Source: CBDBND01 sp965207985 (GTDB lineage Bacteria; Pseudomonadota; Alphaproteobacteria; Rhodospirillales; Rhodospirillaceae). Taken from it: a DNA stretch of 64,000 nt. Positions 9,465 through 18,320 of the stretch are shown here, in pieces. The stretch is taken from contig CBDBND010000032.1 of NCBI GenBank assembly GCA_965207985.1, forward strand, positions 248,001-312,000, in the 5' to 3' direction. The notes beneath the pieces were generated by a model. It made no database searches and had not been told where the DNA came from. It saw only the letters and a list, made by a program, of their open reading frames with translations. The translations under genes and the position numbers were made by a program. Position 1 is the first letter of the stretch. Each line of letters opens with the position of its first letter.

Positions 9465-11051
9465 ATGACACGTTTGCCCGCATTTCTCTCCAGACTTTTC
9501 TCATGGGGAAAGCGCCCTCACGTCACCCCCTCCCTTGAGGGAACGGCCCCTCAGGCGCCGTTGATCACCCATCTCCTCACTTTGACAGAGCGCACCCAAC
9601 AAAAAGGGTCTGAGTCACAAAAGGCGGCGGCAGATGCCTTGTACGAGGCCGGTATGGACTGTTTAAAGGATGATTTTCCGGCTGAGGCAGCCTTTGCATT
9701 GGAAAAAGCCGCCAAACTCGGCTGCACCAAAGATTATCTTCACTACAACCTGGCTCTTGCCTTTAGCCGGAGTGGCCAAGCCGAGGCTGCAGATGAAAAC
9801 TTCCGTCGTGCTGCTGGTGAAGACCGAATTGATAGGGAAGGCGACAGTTTTTTTCTGCGCAATCTGTACGCCTTACCCGACATCTCCCTCGCCGAGCTAA
9901 AACAACACGCAATGATCTGGTCTGAACGGCATGCAGCACAGGTTCAGCCGTTTACTCATGTCCGTTCGCAAACATCGAGTACCGTGTTGAACGTGGGATT
10001 TTTATCATCCCGCTTTCGCCGTCACGCCGTCGGGTTTCTTTCTCTCGGCGCTCTGGAACATCTCGATAAATCCCGGTTTGAAATTCATCTGTTTTCAAGC
10101 GGCGGTTCCAAAGACGATTACACCGACCGGTTTTTTGCTCTGGCAAAGGAAGTCCATGACATTTCTACGTTGAGCGACCAAGCGGCGGCCGAACTCATTC
10201 GCGCCAAAAGTATTGATATCTTAATCGATATGGCGGGCCACTCCGCTGGCAGCCGTCTTGGGGTGATGGCGCGCAAGCCGGCGCCCGTTCTGGCCAAATG
10301 GGTTGGCGGACAGCACGGCACCACCGGACTTGGCGCGATTGATTTTTTCATCACCGATGAGACTGAAACGCCGCCGGACAACGACGTTCATTTTGTCGAA
10401 ACGCCCATACGGCTGCCCAATAGCTACGGAGTTTATACGCCGCCGTTCGATGCACCGCCTGTTAACAACTTGCCCTGCGGCTCTGATGACACGGTTACTT
10501 TTGGCAGCTTTAACAACATTACGAAAATCAGCCGTCCGACCGTTAAGGCCTGGTCGCGCATTCTCAATGCTGTGCCCGGCTCCCGTTTGGTACTCAAACA
10601 CTTTGCTTTGTCTGAAAACCGCACCCGGGACCGGCTCGCCGCTCTTTTTCTTGCCCACGGCGTTTCCCCGTCGCGGTTGATCCTTCGTCCGCCAACGGAG
10701 CAGACCAACCATATGGCCAATTATCATGACATAGATATCGCGCTCGATCCGTTTCCCTGGTCTGGCTGTGTCACCACCTGCGAGAGCCTTTGGATGGGCG
10801 TGCCGGTTCTGGCCTTGCCGGGCGTTGCTTTCTGTCACCGTCACTCGGCGAGCTTCCTCTCCACCATCGGATTGCACGACTGGATCGCGAACGACATTGA
10901 GGCTTACGTGGAAAAAGCCGTCGGGTTTGCTGAAAAGCGCGAAAGCCTTAAAGACTTACGTCAGTCCCTGCGCGAACGCATGCGCTCCTCGGCTCTGTGC
11001 GACGCCCCTGGTTTTGCCAGGGATTTTGAAAGACTCTTAGCAGGCTGCTGA
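9465..11051 (+). CDS. TPR/OGT-like (SPINDLY-type) glycosyltransferase, C-terminus cut by IS
   Basis: The 528-residue protein has TPR-like helices at residues ~60-130 (DALYEAGMDCLKDDFPAEAA). It is followed by an O-GlcNAc-transferase-like GT41 domain: RHAVGFLSLGALEHLD, DILIDMAGHSAGSRLGVMA, FGSFNNITKISRPTV, RPPTEQTNHMANYHDIDIAL and DPFPWSGCVTTCESLWMGVP. Family members glycosylate proteins, in bacteria often surface or flagellar proteins. The last codons and the stop come from the IS1182-type end at 11040, so roughly the final ten residues of the family are missing. The catalytic core is present, so activity may persist. Confidence 0.82.
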   Translation: MTRLPAFLSRLFSWGKRPHVTPSLEGTAPQAPLITHLLTLTERTQQKGSESQKAAADALYEAGMDCLKDDFPAEAAFALEKAAKLGCTKDYLHYNLALAFSRSGQAEAADENFRRAAGEDRIDREGDSFFLRNLYALPDISLAELKQHAMIWSERHAAQVQPFTHVRSQTSSTVLNVGFLSSRFRRHAVGFLSLGALEHLDKSRFEIHLFSSGGSKDDYTDRFFALAKEVHDISTLSDQAAAELIRAKSIDILIDMAGHSAGSRLGVMARKPAPVLAKWVGGQHGTTGLGAIDFFITDETETPPDNDVHFVETPIRLPNSYGVYTPPFDAPPVNNLPCGSDDTVTFGSFNNITKISRPTVKAWSRILNAVPGSRLVLKHFALSENRTRDRLAALFLAHGVSPSRLILRPPTEQTNHMANYHDIDIALDPFPWSGCVTTCESLWMGVPVLALPGVAFCHRHSASFLSTIGLHDWIANDIEAYVEKAVGFAEKRESLKDLRQSLRERMRSSALCDAPGFARDFERLLAGC

Positions 11052-11893
11052 AAAAGTCTTCCTTTTGAGGCTTTGGAATGATTCTTTCTCTTTGTTGATT
11101 GCATGGAGGAAGTAATGCGTGGAGGCGACGATCGGACGGAGGGTCTTTTTTCTTATGTGAGCTGCGAGGCTCGTGTTCCGGCGACGCATCCGCTTCGCCT
11201 GATCCGTGGGCTGGTTGATGAGGCGCTGGAGCTTATGTCGCCGGATTTCGAGGGGTTGTATTCGAAGATCGGGCGTCCCTCGATCCCGCCGGAGAAGCTG
11301 TTGCGTGCGCTCCTGTTACAGGCCTTTTACTCAATCCGCTCGGAACGTCAGCTGATGGAGCAGATGGATTACAACCTGTTGTTCCGTTGGTTCGTCGGAT
11401 TGTCGATGGACAGTGCGGTGTGGGATGCGACGACGTTCAGCAAGAACCGCGACCGGCTGCTGGATGGAGAGGTTGCGCGGAGGTTCCTGGCGGTGGTTGT
11501 GGAGCAGGCGCGTCGGCGCGGCCTGCTGTCGGACGATCACTTTTCCGTGGACGGGACGCTGATCGAGGCCTGGGCGTCGATCAAGAGCTTCCGCCCCAAG
11601 GACGGCGGCGACGAGCCGCCGGGGCCGGGGCGCAACTCGGAGAGGACCTTCCACGGCGAGAAGCGGTCCAACGAGACCCATGCCTCGACGACCGATCCCG
11701 ACGCCCGGCTGTACCGCAATACGGCCGATCCATCGTGTTCTTCACCTGGGCCGGCTTCGACGAGATGGACGAAGTCAACGGTTCAGGATCGGCCGAACTC
11801 CTCGACGACGGATCGTTGGAGATTGAGTTCGCCTATCATCTCGGCGATAAGGCCACCCTCAAAGCCGAACCAGCCACTTTTTCAGCAGCCTGC
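11040..11893 (+). mobile_element. Internally deleted IS1182-type element (854 bp)
   Basis: Exact 18-bp inverted repeats GCAGGCTGCTGAAAAAGT lie at 11040-11057 and, in complement, at 11876-11893. The transposase is cut short. The flanks do not show a convincing target duplication (CTTA on the left, TAGA on the right). The left neighbour gene has lost its end and the right neighbour its beginning, so the element marks a deletion or rearrangement junction. Confidence 0.88.
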
Positions 11894-11896
11894 TAG
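11115..11896 (+). pseudogene. Truncated IS1182-type transposase plus passenger fragment
   Basis: ATG 11115 follows GGAGG by five bases. The N-terminal half is typical: RPSIPPEKLLRALLLQAFYS, then DYNLLFRWFVGLSMD and DHFSVDGTLIEAWASIKSF with the first catalytic Asp. After HASTTDPDARLYR (about 11715) the transposase is lost. A different frame continues with a short fragment, FTWAGFDEMDEVNGSGSAEL, probably a passenger gene end normally found further along. The rest of the catalytic core is missing. Confidence 0.8.
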
Positions 11897-12738
11897 AACA
11901 ACTCAATGCGCCTGATATTTTCAAACGGTTTGCTGAAACGGAACGGGGCATGGTTTTGGTCACCGGCCCGACGGGATCAGGCAAATCGACAACATTGGCG
12001 GCCATGATTGACTACATGAACGCAACCACGGACCGTCATATTCTTACCATTGAGGACCCCGTTGAGTTTGTTCACTCGGCAAAGAACGCACTTATCAACC
12101 ACCGGGAAGTGGGCCGGCATACGGATTCCTTTGCCCGCGCCCTTAAGAGCGCCTTGCGTGAAGACCCCGATGTCATTCTCGTCGGCGAAATGCGGGACCA
12201 CGAAACCATTTCCTTGGCCCTGACGGCGGCTGAAACAGGTCACTTGGTCATGGGAACGCTGCACACCAGTTCCGCGGCCAAGACCTTTGACCGGATCATC
12301 GACGTGTTCCCTGCCGGTGAACAGGGGATGGTCCGCGCCATGATTGCAGGTTCGTTGCAGGCCGTGGTCAGTCAGGTTCTTCTCAAGAAGAAGGGCGGCG
12401 GACGGGTGGCGGCTCACGAAATCATGGTCGGCACGTCGGCCGTACGCAACCTCATCCGAGAAGCCAAGATCCCGCAGATTTACTCCATGATCCAGGTGGG
12501 CCAACGCTACGGCATGCAGACCATGGAAGAAGCCTTGAAGAGACTTCAAGACGAAGGGCTGATTGATGACGAACAAGCAGCCGAAGCGGCGGCAATGACC
12601 AAGGATGATGGCGATGCAGCAGAAGAGTCCGGCGGCGGTGGAGCCGCAGCTGCCAAACCAGCTGCGCCAAAGCCCGCGCCAGAACCAGCCAAACCTGCGG
12701 CAGACGCTGCACCAAAGAAATCGAAGTCCTTCTTCTAA
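11896..12738 (+). pseudogene. pilT: PilT retraction ATPase, N-terminus missing
   Basis: Starting directly after the IS end, the frame reads LEQLNAPDIFKRFAETERG, then Walker A (GPTGSGKST), an Asp box (ILTIEDPVEF), Walker B (DVILVGEMRD), a His box (GHLVMGTLHT) and the PilT-specific AVRNLIREAKIPQIYSMIQ. It is therefore PilT rather than PilB. The N-terminal PAS-like region, about 115 residues, is gone. An ATG at 11950 could start a fragment lacking part of the nucleotide site environment. The C-terminus has an unusual Ala/Pro-rich tail (AAKPAAPKPAPEPAKPAA). Confidence 0.88.
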
Positions 12739-12766
12739 AGGTCATCGATACGAACAAATAACAGTT

Positions 12767-12793
12767 ACGGGGCCGAAAACGGCCCCGTCTTTT
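12767..12793 (+). terminator. Intrinsic terminator after pilT
   Basis: ACGGGGCCG (12767-12775) pairs perfectly with CGGCCCCGT (12780-12788) around an AAAA loop, followed by CTTTT. It lies 28 bp after the pilT stop and before pilU. Confidence 0.8.
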
Positions 12794-12814
12794 CGGCGAT
12801 AGGGAGACGCATCA

Positions 12815-13939
12815 ATGGTCGATTCTCGTTTTGAATCTTGGCTTAAGGAGTTAGCCGGTCCGGGTGGATCAGACCTGTACATCACGGCCCATGCCCCGCC
12901 AACATGGCGCGGGGACGAAGGCTTTAGAAACCTTCAGGGCGACGCCCTGTCAGTAGACGATGTGGACGGCATCATCTCGTCCTTTCTAAACGATAAACAG
13001 AAAGCCGAGTTTGACGAAACCGGCGAGTTCAACATGGCACTGGTCATGGACGACGTCGGCCGGTTTCGCCTTAATCTTTTCCGGCAGCGGCAAATGCCGG
13101 GCATTGTCGCCCGCATCATCAGGTCCGAAATTCCAACCTTGGAGCAGTTAAAGCTGCCGGCGCTCCTCGGCGATCTAGTGATGGAAAAGCGGGGACTGAT
13201 CTTTGTTGTCGGTGGAACCGGATCAGGGAAATCGACCACGCTGGCAGCGATGATCGGCCACCGGAACAATTCCGCGCCGGGACATATCATCACCATCGAA
13301 GACCCGGTGGAGTTCGTTCATGAACACAAACAGTGTTTGGTCACACACCGGGAAGTGGGTGTGGACACGGACAGTTTTGACGCCGCGCTCAAGAATACCT
13401 TGCGGCAGCATCCAGACGTCATTCTCATCGGTGAAATCCGCGATATGACGACCATGGAGCATGCCATCAACATCGCAGAAACAGGCCATTTAGCGATGGC
13501 CACGCTCCATGCCAACAATGCCAACCAGGCCATAGAGCGGGTGGTAAACTTCTTCCCGCAGGAAATGCATCATCAGATCCTGCTTAATCTCTCTCTAAAC
13601 CTTCGTGGCATTGTTTCTCAACGGTTAGTACGCAAAGAAAGCGGTGGCCGCGCGGCAGCCCTCGAAATCCTGCTCAACCAGGGTTACATCAAAGAGATGA
13701 TCGGCAAAGGCGAAGTCAAAGAACTCAAGTTGGTCATGGCCGAGAACGAGCCCAGCGGTATGCAAACGTTCGATCAGGCCTTGCTCAAACTTTGGAAAGC
13801 GGGCGATATCAGTGAAGAAACCGCCATTGGCGAAGCCGACAATGCCGGCGATCTCAAGCTCAAAATGAAGCAGGAATCAATTGCGGGCGGAGAAGGCGGA
13901 GGCTTGCAAGAAGTCGACACGTCAAAGCTGTCCTTGTAA
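12815..13939 (+). CDS. pilU: PilU-like type IV pilus ATPase
   Basis: The 374-residue protein is complete. It has an N-terminal PAS-like domain (GGSDLYITAHAPPTWRGD), Walker A (GGTGSGKST), an Asp box (HIITIEDPVEFVHEH), Walker B (DVILIGEIRD) and a His box (GHLAMATLHAN). It lacks the PilT-specific AIRNLIRE motif, which favours PilU. PilU is an accessory retraction motor that needs PilT to work. As the adjacent pilT is truncated, PilU may be orphaned. A ribosome-binding site (AGGGAGA) precedes the ATG. Confidence 0.9.
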   Translation: MVDSRFESWLKELAGPGGSDLYITAHAPPTWRGDEGFRNLQGDALSVDDVDGIISSFLNDKQKAEFDETGEFNMALVMDDVGRFRLNLFRQRQMPGIVARIIRSEIPTLEQLKLPALLGDLVMEKRGLIFVVGGTGSGKSTTLAAMIGHRNNSAPGHIITIEDPVEFVHEHKQCLVTHREVGVDTDSFDAALKNTLRQHPDVILIGEIRDMTTMEHAINIAETGHLAMATLHANNANQAIERVVNFFPQEMHHQILLNLSLNLRGIVSQRLVRKESGGRAAALEILLNQGYIKEMIGKGEVKELKLVMAENEPSGMQTFDQALLKLWKAGDISEETAIGEADNAGDLKLKMKQESIAGGEGGGLQEVDTSKLSL

Positions 13940-13983
13940 CGCAATACAGCGGACCGATTCGAACAACTTCAGGACGTATTTTT

Positions 13984-14727
13984 TTAAGCGGCTTCGCTTT
14001 GCTCAATCGACTGAAGAAAAGCGCGCTCCAAGTTTGCCGATCCGTATTTGCCTATGAACTCCAAGGGCGCACCTAAATATATCAAACCGCCGTTATGAAT
14101 GATGCCGATACGGTCTCAGATTTCTTCGATATCGGCCAATATGTGAGAGCTGAAGAATAAGGTCCGCTTACTTTTCTTCGCTTCCAAAAGGCGATCCTTG
14201 AGAAGGACCCGCGAGCGGGGGTCCAAACCACTCATGGGTTCATCGAGAATCATGAGAGGGACATCGGCCAAAAGGACACCGATAAGCCCCAGTTTTTGCC
14301 CCATGCCTTTTGAGTAGGTCTTAACCCTCTGGTTCAGTGCCGATACCTGAAATCCCAGCCCCTCGGCGATCGTTTCTGCACGGGGCTTGTCGACAGTCTG
14401 AGAGAAATAACGCAGCAGCAGCGTCAGGTGTTCCCACCCGGTAAGTTGGGCGGAAGGCATAAACTTTTCCGGAAGGTAAATCATTTTCTGTCGTGCAGAA
14501 GCCATGGAACTCGGTTGGCCAAAAAACTCAACGACGCCGGTGGCCTGCCCCAGCGCGAGAATGGCTCTGATCAACGTCGTTTTCCCGGCCCCATTAAGCC
14601 CGATAAGGCCAAACGCCTCACCTGGCTTGAGTGTAAAGCTTATGTCTTTGATGATTTCGGTCTTGCCGTAAGACGCCGACACCCCTTCCAAGTGTAGGGG
14701 CGTGTCATCAGAGGGTTCTAATCCCAT
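13984..14727 (-). pseudogene. ABC transporter ATP-binding protein with in-frame TGA
   Basis: The frame shows Walker A (GLNGAGKTT), a signature-like YSKGMGQKLGLIGVLL, Walker B (PLMILDEPMSGLD) and the H-loop (FFSSHILADIEEI). It then hits TGA at 14116-14118. The same frame continues with DRIGIIHNGGLIYLGAP to TAA at 13984. Related ATPases have ICDRI here, so TGA probably replaces a TGC or TGT cysteine codon. Full length would be 247 residues. The product stopped at TGA keeps the nucleotide-binding motifs and lacks the C-terminal ~43 residues. No permease gene is adjacent. Its start overlaps the preceding exported-protein gene by 10 bp. Confidence 0.8.
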
Positions 14728-15209
14728 TGCCCTTCAAGAATGACGCCTGTCTGACTGATAAATGTCTGATTTGGTTCCAGACGTACCGGCCGCATTCCAA
14801 CTGCGCTGAGCGGTACAATCATTTCAACCTGTGCGGAACTGATATTCACGACCTCAAAGGAATCGACTTCCACATTCGGACCGATAGGCACGCCGTTGAC
14901 CCATATGGTCCAAGCCTCTGGACCAAAATAGACAATGGAAGAGAGAAAAAGGTTTGCTTGCTCAATCGCTTCAGTTCTGAGCACCTCTTCGGTCACGTCC
15001 CCTCCCGCGATACGGCTTTGAATTTCGTTTAGCTCGTCAATCGTGAACATCAATGTGTCGGGAACACTGGCCGCACCAAAAACACTTGCCTCTGCTTCAG
15101 ATACACCTTCGTCGGCGTCATCAGCTTCTTGCGCTCCCGCAGATGTTGCAAGCGCGATTACAAGGCTGAATGCAATACTGGAAAACTGCCGCAAGGTCTG
15201 CTTCATCAT
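14718..15209 (-). CDS. Exported protein in pilus locus (PilP/MshK position)
   Basis: The 163-residue protein has a signal peptide (SSIAFSLVIALATSAGAQE) and an acidic linker, then a compact C-terminal domain with TIWVNGVPIGPNVEV and FEVVNISSAQVEMIVPLSA. Size, export signal and position after the PilN and PilO-like genes fit a PilP or MshK-type periplasmic assembly protein that links the inner-membrane complex to the secretin. This role is inferred mainly from gene order; sequence alone does not prove it. It overlaps the preceding PilO-like gene by 4 bp. Confidence 0.55.
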   Translation of the reverse strand: MMKQTLRQFSSIAFSLVIALATSAGAQEADDADEGVSEAEASVFGAASVPDTLMFTIDELNEIQSRIAGGDVTEEVLRTEAIEQANLFLSSIVYFGPEAWTIWVNGVPIGPNVEVDSFEVVNISSAQVEMIVPLSAVGMRPVRLEPNQTFISQTGVILEGQWD

Positions 15210-15850
15210 TGTTCAGCCTCCCGGTTTGCCTGGGCTGTCCGCCAAGAAAACCGTACGGTGCCGGTTATAATTCCTGAATTCTGACCTTGGGCAACGCGAT
15301 TTAGCATTTCCGTTGAAATCGATTCAGCCCGCCCCACCTGAAACTCCCTGATAACGATAGTGCCTGGAATCGTACGTACCAACTCTTCGATAAAGGCATA
15401 CACAGACCGGTCCAGCGCAGCGCCGATTTCGAGAGACAAATTTTCTACTTGGAGCCGATAAGCGTCCGATGCTGAGGGGCCGCCTTGGCCACGGCCCTGA
15501 TCTGGGCTGGCAGCAAGAGCAAAATTATAGTTGAGCGACATCAAGCCATTTTCGATGGCCACGGTTTGTATCTGCCGTGCCGCTGCACGGCGCGTGTGCG
15601 GCATGATCTCATCACTGGCCATGGCTTCTTCAAACCGGCGCTCGTTGTCCTCTACGAACGCGTAGTCATTTCTCGCCCGGTCAATAGAGGCATTAGTGGA
15701 CTGCAAGTCGTTCTGCAAACGATTGTTCTGGTTCTGCGCCTCATCCCGAGCACCCGTTAAGAAGGGAAAGGATCCGAGAAAAACAATCAGGAAAAAAACA
15801 ATGATCCCGCCGGATATTAGGACAGGTATTGGAACTTCAGACCATTTCAT
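15206..15850 (-). CDS. PilO/MshJ-like pilus assembly protein
   Basis: The 214-residue protein has one N-terminal membrane segment (IPVLISGGIIVFFLIVFLGSF), then a coiled-coil-like stretch (NQNNRLQNDLQSTNASIDRA) and a C-terminal alpha/beta domain. This is the PilO/GspM-type architecture, in which the protein pairs with PilN in the inner membrane. It overlaps the PilM-PilN gene by 4 bp and the next gene by 4 bp, a tight operon. The reading frame is intact, although its partner gene is broken. Confidence 0.7.
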   Translation of the reverse strand: MKWSEVPIPVLISGGIIVFFLIVFLGSFPFLTGARDEAQNQNNRLQNDLQSTNASIDRARNDYAFVEDNERRFEEAMASDEIMPHTRRAAARQIQTVAIENGLMSLNYNFALAASPDQGRGQGGPSASDAYRLQVENLSLEIGAALDRSVYAFIEELVRTIPGTIVIREFQVGRAESISTEMLNRVAQGQNSGIITGTVRFSWRTAQANREAEQ

Positions 15851-16456
15851 CGTCCCATCCTCGCAATTCGAAAGCCTGTGTAGAACGCTTCAGCTTCTTG
15901 AGTAACGGCTTGTCCATCGGACATATCATCAAGCTCTTCGGAGAATAACCCACCTGACAATCCTTCCTCGGCCTGGGCCGCTACAGGTTCAAGTGTCATT
16001 TCAACTTCATATCCCTCGGCAAAGTTCTCCCGCACGCGTGTCTCTAGTGCCGCGGCGACTTGAACAGCTTCATCTGCGGTGGCGATGAGAGAATCCAGTT
16101 TCATGGTCACATTGACAATATAGACCGCTTGTCCGCCTCCGCCGCGCCGTCCTCCGGCTGCTTCGGACTGCGTCGTAAAGTCCAAATTAAGAATAACGGC
16201 GTCATTTTCCAGCGACCGGAATAGTCCGTTAAGGACCGGCAGCATATCGACTTCACCCGACTTCATGGAATCAAGAACGTCAAAGACATTACGCATGCTG
16301 GCCGCTTCGTAAGGAAGCGTGGCAAGATTAGCCTCTTCCTGCGTCAGCGTTGACCTGGCCATGTTCAATTCGTTTTGCAGTCTCTGATTTTCTATATTTA
16401 TGTTCGACGTTTCGAACAACGTGAAACCGATCCATCCAATGCAGCCAACGAGCCTA

Positions 16457-17302
16457 GGGTCTGTTGACATTTAACGCATGGCGATGATGGTTTCGACGAG
16501 GTTGCAGTTTGCGGCGCAGCTGATGTCGGTCTTGTCGTAGCGTGTTGCGATGCCACGGAATTCCTTGATCTTGGCGAAGTAGTTTTCGATCAGATGTCGC
16601 CAGCGGTACATGTGCTTGTCGTAGGCCGCCGGCCGCTTCCTGTTGGCGAGCGAGGGAATGACGGCGCTTGCGCCACGTTGGTCCAGTTGCTCTCGCAGCC
16701 AGCCGGCATCGAATGCCTTGTCGGCGATGAGGGCATCGAAGTGAACGTCGTCGATCAACGGCTGGACGCCCATCATGTCGTGGCGCTGGCCAGGGAGCAG
16801 CACGAAGCGGACCAGACACCCCAGTGCGTCGACCAGGGCGATGATCTTGGTGGTCAATCCGCCCCGTGATCGGCCGATGGCCTGATTTTGAGTCCCCCTT
16901 TTGCGCCGCTCGCCTTCTGGTGAACGCTGACGATGGTGGCGTCGATGAGGGCATATTCGAAATCCGGTTCCGCCGACAACTCCTCGAACAGCCGCTCGAA
17001 GACACCCTTCTTCGCCCATCGGCGAAAGCGCTGGAAGACGCTGTTCCAATTGCCGAACGCCGGGGGCAGAGCGCGCCACGGCGACCCTGCGCGCACCCGC
17101 CACAAAACCGCCTCCAAAAACAGGCGGTTGTCCGCCGCCGTCACGCCACGGTCCGTCGCCTTGCCCGGTAGATGACGCCAAATTTTCTCCCAAACATTGT
17201 CCGTGATCACAAAACGCTCTGACTTCATCAAACACTCCTTGCAAAAGGAGGCTTGAATCACTTTTCCGCGACATTGGGAATCCCCTAAATGTCAACAGAC
17301 CC
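16457..17302 (-). mobile_element. IS5-family (IS427-group) element, copy 1 (846 bp)
   Basis: Inverted repeats GGGTCTGTTGACATTTA are present at both ends, flanked by TA at 16455-16456 and 17303-17304 within a CTAG target. Two overlapping frames encode the transposase with a slippery site between them. A nearly identical copy lies at 33479-34324. It interrupts the PilN part of the fusion gene. Confidence 0.93.
16471..17228 (-). CDS. IS427-group transposase (two frames, -1 frameshift)
   Basis: OrfA starts at ATG 17228 (MKSERFVITDNVWEKIWRHL), after an AAGGAG site, and contains the first catalytic Asp (YALIDATIVSVHQ). The second frame, ending at 16471, contains the other residues (LIADKAFDAGW and LIENYFAKIKEFRG). 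The frames overlap at GCAAAAGGGGG, an A_AAA_GGG-type slippery sequence, so a programmed -1 frameshift would fuse them. This arrangement is normal for the IS427 group, so the split is not damage. Confidence 0.88.
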
Positions 17303-18320
17303 TAGCCGCAGCAGCATACGGTGATATCGCAAACGCCAAATCGCGCAAATCGTCCTTGGCATCTCCGAGTGCGACCGACCGGGTCAGAGGCAAGTTCGGC
17401 ACCCGTTTGGACGAGAACCATGCTGCATGCAATATGTCGCTAAAAGGCTAATCCTCCCGGCCGATGGATCCCAGGCCCAGGTCGGTAGCGGCTTCGTGAG
17501 GCGTTTTGATGACGGCGGTTCTGGCAATGCCCCAGTCCAAATTCTTCATTGCCTCACGATTTTCTTCGGAGGTAATAACCACCAGATCAAGAGTGTCACT
17601 TGCCAGGTATCCTAACCTTTTGATGTACGTTACCGTGGCTTGAAAATCGCGGTAAATCATGTCCGCAAATTCTGCCGGCGGCGTTTCTTCCGGAGGTGCG
17701 GCCGTTAAGGGGGTCAAACACAGCTGGCCATTCTTCTCTATGATTTGGCGAAATCCGCCAGTGACATTGACGCCGATCAGATGGCGCCAGTGATTCCCCT
17801 CTTCGACCTCGGGTATATCTTCAGGAAGCAAAGCTTCAATAATATCGACGTTTTCTGAGGCGATTGTATAAAAACCGCGGGTATCGTTAGGAAGACTTTC
17901 AACGAAATCCACCCAGCCAGGCACGCGTCCGTCCAAGGGAACGGACGCGAATTCATAACGCAGTGTCCTTTTGGTTTCGCCATCACCTAAGAGACGGGCG
18001 CCTCGCAAGTTGACACCCGGATAGGCCATATTGATATGGCGGGCTAGAACTTTACGCCGGTCCAGAACATTGACCTTTGGAATCTCTTCTTCTTGCTGCG
18101 ACTGGTCCAGCGTATCGAAAATGACGGATACGGGAGCTTTCTTGTCCTCGGCAAAAGCCTCACCCAGTTCCTCATGCGCGAGTTGCGGATCAGGTGATGC
18201 CAGCCATGCGTTGACAACCTTTTTGCTGACAATGCGCGAAAGAACGACATTGTCATCTCCAATATTCAGAACGAATTGGCCTCTCGCCATGCGTCCCACC
18301 CCCTCACTGGCAATAGTGGC

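Larger units (their letters stand above)
15847..18290 (-). pseudogene. PilM-PilN fusion gene broken by TAG and an IS427-group element
   Basis: The N-terminal part (17451-18290) resembles an MshI/PilM-like actin-fold protein (GQFVLNIGDDNVVLSRIV). The frame meets TAG at 17448-17450 and continues without other stops (PFSDILHAAWFSSKRVPN) into the IS at 16457-17302. After the IS it resumes as RLVGCIGWIGFTLFE, a membrane segment, and a PilN-like domain. Removing the IS and one TA gives 532 codons in one frame, counting both the TAG and the final stop. PilM and PilN are normally separate proteins. A GTG at 18299 is an alternative start. Confidence 0.75.

Noticed and set aside
11950..12738. pilT as an intact gene starting at ATG 11950
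   Set aside because: Family sequence continues upstream of this ATG in frame right up to the IS end, so the ATG is internal and the gene is truncated.
16854..17228. IS427 transposase read as a frameshifted pseudogene
   Set aside because: Both copies keep the same two frames and the A_AAA_GGG slippery site, so the split is the normal programmed arrangement.
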